A stretch of DNA of 64,000 nucleotides from Dastarcus helophoroides. Lineage: Eukaryota > Arthropoda > Insecta > Coleoptera > Bothrideridae. Below the pieces are notes generated by a model, which was not told the origin of the DNA, made no database searches, and saw only the letters and a list, made by a program, of their open reading frames with translations. Positions 1 through 11,199 of this stretch are shown here, in pieces (the first letter of the stretch is position 1; the number at the start of each line of letters is the position of its first letter). A program made the translations under genes and the position numbers. The DNA lies in contig CM053329.1 of NCBI GenBank assembly GCA_028583605.1, positions 1,550,001-1,614,000 of the forward strand. The letters are read 5' to 3'.

Positions 1-207
1 AGTTATTGGGAATATTGAAGGTCGACATCGACATCACAACGTAGAGGCATTTCATTCGAGGGGAAGTGTTAGAGCGAGACAATCAAAATACCTCCACCTT
101 ATTAAATGAAACAAAAAATAGTTTAGTTGTGTTAGCAACCGTTTTAGAGAGTTGTATGTTATGTATAAAAACGTGAATATATTTTTTCTCCACAAAGACC
201 CTCGTTC

Positions 208-425
208 GAATATCGATGTTTAAGACATTGATGTTTCATTAAAAAAATATCGATATTTAAACATCGATGCTTTTTTAAACGATGTTTAGGGATGCAAACG
301 ATAGTTCAATGTTTTGAAAACTTCGATGTACCGTTTGTCAACATCGATGGCAAAGCATAATAAATATCGATACACCGTTCAGTTTATAAACGATGTTAGG
401 AAAATCGATGTATCGTATCGCGATG
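208..425. repeat. Cluster of ATCGATG/TATCGATA motifs
   Basis: About ten variants of ATCGATGTTT, in both orientations, lie within roughly 220 bases, including two copies of the perfect palindrome TATCGATA (near 248 and 363). TATCGATA is the known insect DRE/DREF-binding palindrome, but no promoter or gene is visible beside it. A block starting TAGGGATGCAA (292) and ending TGTTGCCTAG (about 448) could be a small hAT-type MITE with weak ends; I see no target duplication. The function is unknown. Bases 1-207 show nothing I recognise. Confidence 0.4.
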
Positions 426-1016
426 GAATTAGCGCTATCTGTTGCCTAGAAAAAATAATGATGAAACAAATAACCACATGAGTTTGTAACTAATCGCTTG
501 ACGGCAGCAGTGTATATATAACAAATTGATCCTCAATTTATTTGCCGCAGGTATACAAACAATAAAATTATCTGAAAATTCACAGTTTAGATATTTTTAC
601 ATGGCAATCTATAGAAAAGCCCAAATTGTAAATGAAAAATGAGAAATTTTAGAAGAGTTTTTCAAGTATTGATTTGAAAAGTCGAAAACATAAACTGAAT
701 TTTCACAATTATTTCTTATTTATGTAATATTTATTATTTTAAATTTTGGGTCAAACAGAAAATTCTTATTTTTATCAAGATTTCTAGTTTAAACTTCAAA
801 TTTTTCGTTCCTTTCTTTATAACGGGATATCAAAAATTATCTTGGTCAAGGGTGGTTGTGGAATGTAAAACGTGTGTCTTACTTTACGTTTGAAATAATT
901 ATGTCACTGTCACACTGATATCATCAATAACCTACAAATTTCATAGCCATTTATTTCAGTTGTAAAACAATAATGAACTACAAATTATGAAATAACGGTT
1001 TTAGTAACAAGAAAAA
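426..1016. other. Unassigned AT-rich sequence
   Basis: No reading frame, tandem repeat or element end that I can support was seen here. The stretch separates the ATCGATG cluster from the mariner remnant and resembles ordinary AT-rich intergenic DNA. Confidence 0.4.
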
Positions 1017-1400
1017 CTAAATTACAGTAATTGTTGGAAATGTCCCCCGTTTTGTTCGACGCACAAGTTGACGCGCCTCCTCCATGCTGTGAAAAGCATT
1101 TTGCAGCATTTCTGGCGTTATGGTTGCACATTGCTGAAAAATTCTTTGTTGCAGTTCTTGCAAATTATTTACCAGAGTTGCGAAAATCTTGTTTTTTAAG
1201 TAAGGAAATATAAAACAGTCCATAATTGTCAAACAAGGTGATCTCGGAGGACACTCAACTTCTGTATGCAAACTTATCAGCCGGTCATCAAAAAACTCGC
1301 GGAGGAAAGCAATATTTTCTCGTGTAGTATGTGCTGTTGCACCGTCGTGCTGGAAATAACCGTACCGAAGTTCATCATCGTTTAAAATTTCTACCTTTTT
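1017..1400 (-). pseudogene. Mariner/Tc1-type transposase C-terminal fragment
   Basis: Reading the minus strand from about 1400, the frame gives YGYFQHDGATAHTTRENI, then PPRSPCLTIMDCFIFPYLKN, then NNLQELQQRIFQQCATITPE. This is the pattern of insect mariner-like DDE transposases: QqDgAtaHt, then PPRSPDLTPlDfFLwgylK, then a conserved C-terminal helix. Only the last third of a normal transposase of about 340 residues is present. There is no start codon of its own and no terminal inverted repeat was found, so it is a dead fragment. Substitutions in the PRSPDLTP block (C for D, I for P) also point to decay. It is immediately followed upstream (above 1400) by the A/T-rich periodic array. Confidence 0.8.
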
Positions 1401-1429
1401 CGAAATTTTGAAGTTATTTGGAGCTATAT

Positions 1430-3320
1430 TTTCAGAAAATCATTTTTTTTTCATAAAATTTACTTTTTTGAAAAAATCTTTAATTTTTTAAACATTAGAT
1501 TTCTAAAAATTTTTATTATTTTTTTTGAAAATTTTGATATTTTCAAAATTTTTATTGTTTGAAAAGGTTTATCTACCTTTTTCTCAAATAAGATCTTTTT
1601 CAAAGTTTTAGTTTTTTAACAAAGCTTTGATATTTTTCGAAAGTTTCTTATTTTTTTGGAAAATTTGAATTTTCTTAAAAATTTCATTAAAAAAAGAATG
1701 CGTCATTTTGATTGTCTCTTCTCTTTGAAAATCTGAATGTCTTTGGAAATTTCTGTTTGTTTTATTATGTTGGCTTATTTAAAATTTTTGGGAGGAAGTT
1801 TCTTTAAAACTTCCAACTTTTTTTTAGGATTTCAATTTTTCTTAATGTTTTGATCTTTTGTAAACCTTTTTTTAGAAATTTAACTTCTTTTAAAATTGTC
1901 GACTTCAGTTTTCATTTCTTTCAAAAATTTCGATTCTTGAAAATATCGACTTTTTTAAAATTTTCGATTATTTCAAAGTCTCTACTTTTGTCAAAATTAA
2001 TTTCTTGAAAATTTTGACTTTCGGAATTCTGATCTTTTGAACATTTTAGAAACCTTCCTCCTTTTTTTTTAAATTGTCCACTTTTCCTAAATTTTGTTCT
2101 TGAAAATTTTGACTTTTTTCAAAATGTATAATTTTTTTTAAATTTTTAGTTTCTAGTAAATGTCGACGTTATTAAGAAATTTTGTAGTATTTTAGAACGC
2201 TTCGAATTTCCAAAATTTTGTCTTTTACAAAGGCTTGTTTTTTTTGAAAAATTCAGAGTTCACCTTTTTTAAAAATGTCCATGTTTTTGAAAATTTTGAC
2301 TTTTGAAACTTACCACCTTAAAAAAAAAAGATAAACATTTAGAGTTTAAAATTTAAACTTTCAATTCAATTTTTTTAGCAATTCAAAATTCAAAGTAGCA
2401 ATTATTAATTCTTGAAAATTTTGATTTTAAAGTGGATAATAAAGTAGAAATGTTCTCTTCTAAATTTTGATATTATAAAATCGAAACCTCGAGAAAAAAA
2501 TCAAAATTTTAAGTTAAATTCGAAATGCTTTGATTTTAGAGCTAAAATTTCGACAAAAAAGTTGAGACAAGTTTGGAATTGAACGAATTTTGTTTATTGC
2601 AACCTCCATTTTTATTAATTAAAAAAAAGTAAAAATTCAATATTTCCGTATTTTTATAAAAGATTTTTTTACAGGATATCGATATTAAACATGAAATGTT
2701 GAATTATTTTTAAGAAATTGTGACTTTAAAATCGAAAATTCAAAACTATATTCGAAATTTGAAAAAAAGAGGAAAAATTATGGGAATTAAAAAATTATTC
2801 TCGAAATTTCTAATTTAAAACCGAAAATTTACTTTTAAAATTATTGTCGAATGGAAGCCAAACATTCGAATTTAATGTCGAACTGTATTCATTTCGAGTT
2901 TTTAGAAAAGTTATCCTTAAAATTTGGTTTAAGGTTGAAATTTGGAATATAAGTAAAAAACTTTTAAGCTTAATGTTTGTTTCAATTTCGGTATAACAAT
3001 CCTAATTTCTTTTCAATCTCATATTTCTATAGAAATTTTGACTTTTACCTGAACCTTTGGATTTACTCTTAGAATTTACAAAATAAATTTTCTAATTTAA
3101 ACAATTTAAGATTAAACTCCGAATCCAAAATAAAAATTCAAATGGCAAAAAATTCAGAATTTTTAAAAACGAAATTTGCATTTTACCAGGATACTAAGGA
3201 AAAAAAATCAAAATTTCCATAAAATGTTGACATTTATCAAAAACATTTTAAACAGTGGAGTTTAAAAATTTTGTTTGAACTGGGAATTTGATACTATATT
3301 ATTCAACTCTTAAATTTATA
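1430..3320. repeat. Degenerate ~20-bp periodic A/T-rich array (block 1)
   Basis: Variants of GAAAATTTTGACTTTTT recur roughly every 17-22 bases. The array is T-rich on the plus strand to about 2340 and mostly inverted (A-rich) after that. No unit is identical to its neighbour, so this is an old, strongly diverged tandem or foldback satellite rather than a recent array. Reading frames inside it are short and low-complexity. Confidence 0.6.
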
Positions 3321-3773
3321 CGTAATAATGGCCACATTTATTATAAAATTTGGTTGGGGCACGACAGCCGACAGCGATGAAAACTAGTGTGCAATATTTT
3401 GAAATCGTTTGAACTTCAAACCAGATATCATTTCCTTAATGGTTTTGGTTTCCTTTCGACTCCGAAATCTATCATATCCTTTGCGATACAAGTGTGAATT
3501 GCTAATGCGAGTTGCACATTTTTTGTACTAATATTAAGAATTATTTTATAATTTCCTTTAGTAGAAATTAATTTTTGATTAATTATATGTATATTATATT
3601 TTTAAATTGGTACTTGTCAAGTAGGTGGATAGTGTTAAATATCTTATTTATATTTGAAATAAGTTGATTTGAAACCTTTTGAATATGAGTGGAGTGCGTT
3701 GTCAAGTTTGTGCATTTTATATCAATTAAATTCATTTACAAAAAGTTTATCAGAAAATGAAAAAAATATACAT
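3321..3773. other. Unassigned sequence
   Basis: AT-rich DNA with no supported gene. The right end reaches the GGGGCGGAATGGGGTA motif that I take as the terminus of the neighbouring pogo-like element. Confidence 0.35.
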
Positions 3774-5345
3774 AGGGTTAGGTGGGGCGGAATGGGGTAC
3801 GATTCTATTTGGTAATATATCTGGATAAATTTTCAAAAAAATTAAGAAAATGGTCAAATAAACTTTAATATAGACATTTGAGAACACAATAAACGCAAAA
3901 AATATATAAAAAATTAATTAATTGTATAACAAAAAAATACCTAAACAACACCGTCTTTTTTCCCGTTCTGTCCCCACTATGCGGGGCAGAACGGAATACA
4001 TTTATTTGAGGTCGGAATTACAAATAATACTGCGTACAAAATTCGCAAATTAACACGGATTCATCGTCACCGCTGTCTAAACCAGCACATGAAATATGGG
4101 CCCATTTTTTACAACTATAACATGAACACCAGCCCTCACTCGATTTCGAATATAATTCGTTGCAGTAAAGACAAGCGGTGTCCTCTTCTGTCTCGTTCTC
4201 AGAATCTTTTTCGTTCTTCTTTTCCTTATTTTTAGTTTTTATCTTTTTCTTTTTGCATTTTTTCCCATTTGCTCTAGTTGTCATCTTCCTTAACCTTCTC
4301 AATTTGATTCTTGCCTTTCTTTCAAGTTTCATATGTTTTGATTTTGCTATCTTCTCGGCGGCCATTTCTATTTCAGCTTTATGTGGAGATGCTGTCAAAA
4401 TTGCTGTTTTATCTCTTTTCCTTGTTGTTCTTTTCTGTCCTGATTGAACTTTAGGCAATGGAAGCACGTCTTCTGGGGAGACACAAATAAAAGATGTTTT
4501 AGGCTTTTCTGTATTTCTTATGGGACTATCATGCATCCAAGAACAACCAGGTTTTGGCTCAATATTAGACGTGCTTTGAGCATTTGTGTAGATTTCGGAG
4601 ACGTCCTCAAGAGGCACGGCAACGTTTTTGGAAACAAGAGGTGGATTTTTCTTCGCCATTTGTGCAGTGTTTAGATTATTGTCCTTTTTTATATTATTTT
4701 TTTTTGGGTGTTGGTGTAGTTGCTAACTCAATATCTGTTATCCTAGATGGTAAAAAATCTGTATCTGAAAAAACACTTGGGTTAGCAGGCCAGATACCCG
4801 GTTTTTCGAATCCATTCAGTGCAGTTCTCATATTGGCAGAATTGAGAAAAGCTTGTCCAAACAATTTTGAGATTTCAAATAGGGTAACCACTTTTACTGG
4901 ATTTGTTTTCAACCTTTTTCTTACTTCTTCTTCATAATGAAGACTTAATGGTTTCATAAACGCTACATCTAGGGGCTGGAGTCGATGAGAACAATGCGGA
5001 GGAAAACATATAATAACGCCATTGTTTCGTGCTAGGTCAATAACTTGCAGATTTTTCGTATGAGAGGCACGTCCATCTAAGATAAGAAGGACAGGATTAT
5101 CCTTTTTTGCGTTAGAAAATTCAATAAATTTTAAAAACCATTTTTCAAATATTGCTGCAGTCTTCCTAACCAGAATCGTGAACTTCAGCCCATCCTCCTG
5201 GAGGTAAACCCACTTCGAATTCCTTTTGTTTCTTTTTACGAGGAAATATTAACATAGGTGGCATATAAACATAATCTTTTTCCACCGATTCATTGTTGGA
5301 TTTATCCCTTAACACATATTTAATTTTTTTTCAAATCCTTTTGGG
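3774..5345 (-). mobile_element. Pogo/Tigger-like DNA transposon remnant (copy 1)
   Basis: The element contains a pogo-like transposase pseudogene followed, downstream on the minus strand, by a non-coding tail. Near 3980 the tail has a small palindrome (CCCCACTATGCGGGG), and it ends at AGGTGGGGCGGAATGGGGTA next to a TA dinucleotide. That end resembles the GC-rich termini seen on this class. The 5' half is missing: the sequence stops where a 164-bp palindrome begins at 5346, so no second terminal repeat can be matched. Confidence 0.6.
4018..5330 (-). pseudogene. Pogo-like (Tigger/CENP-B family) transposase, C-terminal half
   Basis: On the minus strand the frame runs through VYMPPMLIFPRKKKQ, a break near 5180, then NPVLLILDGRASHTKNLQVI, CFPPHCSHRLQPLDVAFMKP, then FEKPGIWPANPSVFSDTDF. 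These are the second half of the DDE_1 catalytic domain (LiLDGhasH; FPPHcSHrLQPLDV) and the following GIWPaN block of insect pogo-like transposases. A second frame (4659 to 4018) is Lys/Arg-rich and ends in a PHD-like zinc finger (CLYCNELY, WCSCYSCKKWAHISCAG, LICEFC), typical of the C-terminus of these proteins. The helix-turn-helix and the first catalytic Asp are absent. There is a frameshift or stop after GWAEVHDSG, and another break separates the two main frames near 4680. It is inactive. Confidence 0.85.
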
Positions 5346-5509
5346 TATGTTTATTAATTTTGTTTAACATTTCTACGACCCAGTTTGGAAATATTTAAAT
5401 GTTTATTAATGTTTGTTGACAATATTAGAATATTGTCAACAAACATTAATAAAAATTTAAATATTTCCAAACTGGGTCGTAGAAATGTTAAATAAAATTA
5501 ATAAACATA
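5346..5509. repeat. 164-bp near-perfect palindrome (foldback MITE)
   Basis: The left arm starting TATGTTTATTAATTTTGTTT is repeated in inverse on the right, ending ATTAATAAACATA, with almost no spacer at about 5427. Inside both arms is CGACCCAGTTTGGAAATATT. It interrupts or truncates the 5' side of pogo copy 1. A partial copy of one arm occurs at the far end of the window (about 63928-63980), so it is a dispersed repeat. Confidence 0.85.
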
Positions 5510-5780
5510 ATGTTTCTGACCAATAAAAGTCCACCATGAAGAATTTTTGGGGATGTTTAATTGAATTCAGTTAAACACAAATACAGCGATATATTTAGCC
5601 AACATTTTAGCTAATTCAAACAACAATGGTAATGCCGGACTTGCCATTTACCCAGTCATAAAACAGGTTTTATTTTGTTTGGTGCTGGAGGCTGGAGTGA
5701 CCCATTATTTAAGGGTTTCATTCATTGACACGTTCTTTGAAGAATTGACTCACATTTGAGAAATGTTGGATATTTCTTTA

Positions 5781-6540
5781 GGGTAAAGACACACGAAGCG
5801 GTTTTCACACGACTCGTCTTGAAAGCTGCCAACGCGCCCGGTGTAAGTGAAGATGTTGCCAGTTTTTCCTGAAGCAATGGATTCTGACGATGAATTAATA
5901 ATTTTAAACCAATTTAAGATATTGTCGTTTAAATAATAAAAAAAGAAACTTCGTATGCGGAAATATCCAGTTGTTCAGAAAAGCAAAAAAAGTCAATTTT
6001 ATGTTCTATTTATGAGGACAATTCAAAGCGATGTAGCAAAATTTTTTAATTATTTACGTATGTCTTAAAATTCATTTAATGAATTAATGTGTTTGATAAA
6101 AGGGGACATATCTAAGCAAGATACAGTCATGAGACGTTTTCCAACTTGTAATAACCCCACACATTTAGTTATTCTATTGCTTTTTTTTACTTGAGCCTCT
6201 TCCCTGCAAAGTGACTATTCGTTATCTAAATTTATGCTGTTACTAAGAAGCACAAGGAATATTTATTTCTCGTGTGAAAAAAATCACAAAAATTGCACAT
6301 AAGCAATATTTGACAACTATGCTTGATATTCACAGCTTAAAAACCGCTTGTCGTGTGAACACCACCGTAAAGCAGGTATAGACGATGGTACGCTTGAAGT
6401 CATAAAAACGCTAGCTGCGCCTCGTCCGGACGAGGGTACGCTCGACACAGCCTCGGCGTGACGCTGCGTGTGTTCACTACCATAAAATCCCATGGAATCA
6501 AATGCCAAGTCGGCGAAAACCGCTTCCTGTGTCTTTAGCC
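5781..6540. mobile_element. Non-autonomous PIF/Harbinger transposon with TIRs and TTA target duplication
   Basis: The left end GGGTAAAGACACACGAAGCG and the inverse of the right end (GGCTAAAGACACAGGAAGCG) match over about 28 bases. Both sides are flanked by TTA (5778-5780 and 6541-6543), the 3-bp target duplication typical of PIF/Harbinger. The 760-bp element contains the decayed start of a HARBI1-type nuclease gene and a GC-rich right part that shares the subterminal AAACCGCTT motif. It is an internal-deletion derivative needing a transposase from elsewhere. Confidence 0.88.
5879..6175 (+). pseudogene. HARBI1-like nuclease N-terminal remnant
   Basis: Translation from the ATG at 5879 gives MDSDDELIIL, and after stop codons at about 5936 a compatible frame gives LRMRKYPVVQKSKKSQFYVL, VAKFFNYLRMS and then GDISKQDTVMRRFPT. 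This is the order seen at the start of Harbinger nucleases (acidic start, RR..WvHP/YP region, FhhLf..Lr.D..kFf.YfRM, then I..dI.kqdT.mR). The DDE catalytic region is absent and at least two in-frame stops occur. The fragment lies inside the TIR-bounded element and is its only coding remnant. Confidence 0.75.
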
Positions 6541-6543
6541 TTA

Positions 6544-7042
6544 GAGTAATATAATAATAGGATAAGTACTATTTAATGTTGACCCCAGTAATTGGAGGCA
6601 AATAGGAGCTAGCTCATTGGAAATTCCCAAAGTAAACTAAGTGCTTCATTCCATGATATTGATATTATGAACATATTGATAAGATTTATACGTAATCACA
6701 ACTGAATCATTAAATGATCCTTTTCGAGGAGTAGACCGTTTTGATTTGCTTGGGACAAAACAAGAGTAACTTATTTTCATCATATACAGATTGAACCAAA
6801 TTTCCACTACAGGGATCTCGTCAGGATCCAGAAATAATTTTCGGGGGGGGGGGAGGGTCTGAAATTTGATTTTGAAATAAACATTTTACAATACATAATA
6901 CATTAATCGTATATTACATGGTATTACCTTTTGCATATATGTGCCGAAACCAAAAGATAAAATGGGACCAAAAAAATGTTTCATACTTTAAAAATTACTC
7001 TTGTATCCAGAAAATTGTGCAGATTCCAAAAGTGTAATAATA
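6544..7042. other. Unassigned sequence with an 11-G run
   Basis: No gene is supported. A G homopolymer followed by GAGGG at about 6843-6858 is conspicuous in such AT-rich DNA. Nothing else in the stretch is recognised. Confidence 0.4.
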
Positions 7043-7044
7043 TA

Positions 7045-7226
7045 CAGGGTGTTCTATTTAAAAATCAAAAGTTGGTATCAGTTCTAGCGAAAGTGACAAC
7101 AATAGGAATGTAAATTTTATGTAAACATTTTACATTTTATAAATATATCAAGTGTGGCAATTTTGAAAATTTATTTTTATAAATAAAGAAGAAATAAGGG
7201 GTGTACCATGATCCTGTTACACCCGG
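7045..7226. mobile_element. Mariner-type MITE with TA target site
   Basis: The left end CAGGGTGTTCTATTTAAAA and the inverse of the right end (CCGGGTGTAACAGGATCATGG) form short imperfect inverted repeats. TA dinucleotides lie on both sides (7043-7044 and 7227-7228), as for Tc1/mariner insertions. The 182-bp element has no coding capacity. Confidence 0.6.
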
Positions 7227-7228
7227 TA

Positions 7229-7675
7229 TATATATCAAAAACTAAAATAAATCGAAATTGTTTGTTTTGAATTTAGTAGTCAAAATTGTTTGTTGTCTAA
7301 AGTGTTCGTTCCGTTGCTCCTTGAACTTTTGTGTCAAAAATCGTCTTTTATCTGTTTTCTTAAAAGGTTAAGTTTCTTCACAAATTTATTAGTTACAGAG
7401 CTAAAAATTTTTATAAAACTTCGTTTTTAAGATTTAAATTTCGTTTTGTTTTTGATCTTGAAATTTTAATTTTGCCGTAGAAAATTTGAATTTAGAAATT
7501 GAAATACATTTTTTATGAAATTTTTGACTTCCATAGAAAACCAAAATTATGAAAAAAAAAATCTCTCATATTTTTCAATTTAATTGTCAAATTTCGCATA
7601 TTTTCAGTTTTCAAACATTGGATAAATATTTTAAATCAATATTTTTGTGAAAATTCCGAGTTTAAATTTAATATT
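7229..7675. repeat. Periodic A/T-rich array (block 2)
   Basis: Contains the same diverged GAAATTTTGACTT-type words as block 1, without a regular unit. It borders the tandem duplication beginning near 7676. Confidence 0.4.
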
Positions 7676-9960
7676 TCTAAACCCAATTATTTCGTTTTAC
7701 TTTATGTTCTTATAAAGTTAAGGTTTTTCTTAACTTTGTCTCATACTGAATCTGTAAATTGCCAGGTAGGAGTGAGTGGAAAAATATGAATCAGTACTAG
7801 GGTTGCCGTTTTGCCAGTAAATACTGGTATTAGCCAGGAATATAAGGTCCTGCCAGTAAACTTGCCAGTATTGACGATTTTTACACACTACATATTTTGC
7901 AATTTTTACACGCTGGCCCCCTTGACAGCGATTCTCTTGTAATATTGGATCTTAGACATGTATTGTACAGAGAAAACCAAAGCGCATTTAGGGTGCAATT
8001 CAATGTCTTTGTTGTGTAGGGTAGGGTTTCTAACTTTTCAGAGTCAAGTGTTTTCAATAATTTTAACTGCATTTATTACATAAACAAGTTTTATGGCCAT
8101 TGCTTTTTTGTCCCTATTGTCATAATTTTCGTAACTCAACGTGGAGAGGGTCACTTTGGTCTGCCAGCGGAAATTCTCCTTACGGTTGTAAAGATCTAAC
8201 ACTTCTCAGCTAAAAACGTTTTAATATGACAAAAATATTTCATATAACATGATTTAAATAAATTTCTGTTAAAATTGATTTGTTAAAAGCTCATTAAAGC
8301 AAATATATAATAAATACAATTTAATTTTGAATTTGTCACGAAGTACAAGGAATATAACATTTACATTTTGCTAGAAAAAGCCAGGAATCTAATCAAGATT
8401 TGTCAGTAATTTCGTATTTTGCAAGCGGTAACACTGATCAGAACAGCAGCCCATCTGTTGCGAATTAGTCGGTCGGTATCGGAATGCAATGATTAAGATA
8501 ACGTGCATAACCAGGTTAAATATCAAGGGATAATTTGAGTTGAAGAGTAAAAAAGAAAAAATATAAAATGCTAACGACACGTTTCGAGAAGTACAAAATA
8601 TCACACTCACGACTTTAATTAAATACCGAAATATCCAATTTTTTTTTGAAAGTTCGTTCGAAAATACAAAATTTCTAGAAAGTCCTGATTTCGTGATTAA
8701 AGCGGAAATATGAAGAGAAGAACAAATTTGTAAATTTACAATTCGAAATTTTGAGAAAAAGTGAGATTTTCCACTTGTTGGAATTACTAGAATAATAAAT
8801 ATTTAGTTAAAAAAATGTCTCCAATTTTCCAATTTAAAGGAAATTATTGGAAAACATTTTAAAAAAATAAAATTTTGAATCGAAGGAAAAAAATAGCAAG
8901 TTCAAGTTGAAATTTTGAAAAGTTTTTTTTTAATTTATTTTTTTGCTTTAAATTCTTAAAATTCAAACTTTAAATTTGCAATTGTTGTTCTCTTTTTTCC
9001 CTAAAATGTTGACTTCAAATTGGAAATATTTAATTCATAACGAGTTATAAAATAAAATTCGCAATTTTTTATAAATTTGGAGTTATTTCTTAAAATTTTC
9101 TATATTCGTTTAGTGATTTCTAATTTCTGACCCGATTATTCTGCTTTATTTTATGTTCTTATAAAGTTAAAGTTTTTCTTAACTTCATCCCATACTGAAT
9201 CTGTAAATTGCCAGGTAGGCGTGAGTGGAAAAATATGAATCAGTACAGCACCCCATCTGTTGTGAATTAGTCGGTGTAGGAATGGAATGATTAAGGTAAC
9301 GGGAATAACCAGGTAAAATATCAACAGACAATTTGAGTAAAAGAGTAAAAAAGCAAAAATATAAAATGCTCACGACACGTTTTAAGTTGAAGGAGTAAAA
9401 AATATAACGGTCACGACTTTAAATACCGAAATTTCCAATTTTTTCTTAAGAGTTCGTTCGAAAATACCATAATTCTAGAAAAATCCGATTTCGTGATTAA
9501 AGTGGAAATACGCAGAGAAGAATAAACTTGTAAATTTACAATGTTGAGAAAAAGTTATGATTTTAAGGACAAAAAGAGTTTTTTCACACGTCTATAAAAA
9601 GTTGAAATTACTAGAATAATAAACATTTTGTTAAAAAATGTCCCGAATTTTCCAATTTAAACGCGAGTTATTGGGAACAATTTAAAAAAAATAAAATTTT
9701 GAATCTAAGGAAAAAAAGTAGCAAGTTCAACTTGAAAGTTTGAAAACATTTTTGTAAATAAACTTAATTTTTTTACTTTAAATTCTAACTTTAAATTAGC
9801 AATTATTATTATTTCTCTTTTCCCTAAAATGTTGACTTCAAATTGAAAATATTTAATTAATAACGAGTTGTAAATTAAAAGGATAAATTTCACGATTTTT
9901 TTTTATATTTGGAGTTATTTCTTAAAAGTTACTGCCTTCGTTTAGTAATTTCTAATTATT
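7676..9960. repeat. Direct tandem duplication of an ~0.83-kb unit
   Basis: Unit A (about 7676-9124, including a 639-bp hAT insertion) and unit B (about 9125-9960) share the same order of landmarks. Examples are TCTGTAAATTGCCAGGTAGG (7751 and 9199), CCATCTGTTG.GAATTAGTCGG (8451 and 9247), CGACACGTTT (about 8575 and 9371), TTCGTGATTAAAG.GGAAATA, and CCCTAAAATGTTGACTTCAAA (about 9000 and 9823). Differences are scattered substitutions and small indels, so the duplication is moderately old. Much of each unit is itself periodic A/T-rich array. Confidence 0.85.
7798..8436. mobile_element. Non-autonomous hAT insertion with 8-bp target duplication
   Basis: The ends TAGGGTTGCCGTTTTGCC and, inverted, CAGTGTTACCGCTTGCAA form a short hAT-type inverted repeat. 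ATCAGTAC (7790-7797) and ATCAGAAC (8437-8444) flank it as an 8-bp target duplication. The second tandem unit at 9235-9255 has the uninterrupted sequence, so it is an empty-site control inside the same window. The 639-bp insert contains repeated GCCAGTA words near its left end and no transposase frame. Confidence 0.85.
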
Positions 9961-11199
9961 CTAAAAATTTGGAAATTTTGAACAATATATTCCAAGTAAA
10001 AGATGAGAATTTGGCTTCAAAATTCGAAGTTAATAAAATGTCTTAAACTCTATAAAAAAAGGTGTTTTGTTAAAGTTTCATAATTTAAAAGTGTATTCAT
10101 CGAAGTGAAACTTAAGAAACCTGGATATAAAAATCAGTGTAATTGCCATCCCATCACGCGGCGACCTTGGACATATCAATAAGAGAAAATAATTATTGTT
10201 TGACTTGTGGTGTAGATCTTGGATAAATGACCAAGACCGTAAAGAACTCTGTTTTCCCCTGCCAAAGTGTAATAGTTTTACTATTGACCACTAGGTACGA
10301 CCACTTCCTTAACAACGTTTTGGAGTATGCATAGAGAAAAGTGGCATACGAATTTTGTCATTGAGTTTGCCTATCTAATATGTATTCAATCAACGATATT
10401 TTATATATGTGTAACATATTTTAAAAGTACAATTTATTCTATGCAATACTTGAAAAAGTTCCCGCATTCTCAAAAAAAGCTACAGTTTCCTGTAACACTG
10501 ACATTGACAGATAACATATAGGGAGAAGAGATTCCTATAGATGGCGGTCAAAACAGTATCTTATTTCTTTCTAAAGGAGTAAGACATATTGTTTGATCTT
10601 GTCTTTGCCCGGCATCTAACGTTTCTTCTTGTCTGTCTGGTCTTGTCTTTGTCTTCTTGTATTTATTTGGCTTTGTACGAAGTTTACAACAAAGGCTAAA
10701 CACGCCATTTTGAAAGAAGCCAAGTCTTGTCTTTGGAATCCAAAACGTACGGAACTACGAGTGTATGGTTTGTGATTTTGTGTAGGAGCATAGGTAAATA
10801 TCATTTTATGCCACTGATATAATCCGTCGATGATGCTGTATTCTTGAATACAGTTTAAACTCTAAATTATGAAATTGAACAGCCAATGTTAAGGTAAGTT
10901 TGCTTTTTAAACTTGTTTAGTTATTCTACTTCCTATTGCTTAATATATTTGAATAATTGGAGCATTAGGACTGGACGATCCAGATGCCTTATCTAACTCT
11001 TAAGATAAAATGTAAACAAATATCACGTCATCTATTGTTTTCAGTTAACTTACATAAGAAATTAAGCCTGGGAACCTTCTGTTCATAATTTGTAAACCTT
11101 TTTTCACATTTTATTTCTTATTTGTTTTATACATTTTTTTGTACAGCATAATTATCTTTGGATTATCTAAGTTGAGCTCTAAATATCTTGATATACAGA
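9961..11199. other. Unassigned sequence between array blocks
   Basis: I see no supported gene. The composition between about 10140 and 10820 is less T-rich than the flanks. The interval 10590-10680 is rich in TCTTGTCT-like words. Short frames here (for example 10327-10521) show no recognisable domain. This could be unique host intergenic DNA. Confidence 0.35.

Noticed and set aside
4178..4937. Plus-strand frames of 76-117 residues over the pogo copy 1 gene
   Set aside because: They are antisense to a recognisable transposase (the Lys-rich region gives Phe/Ser-rich reverse frames) and show no domain.
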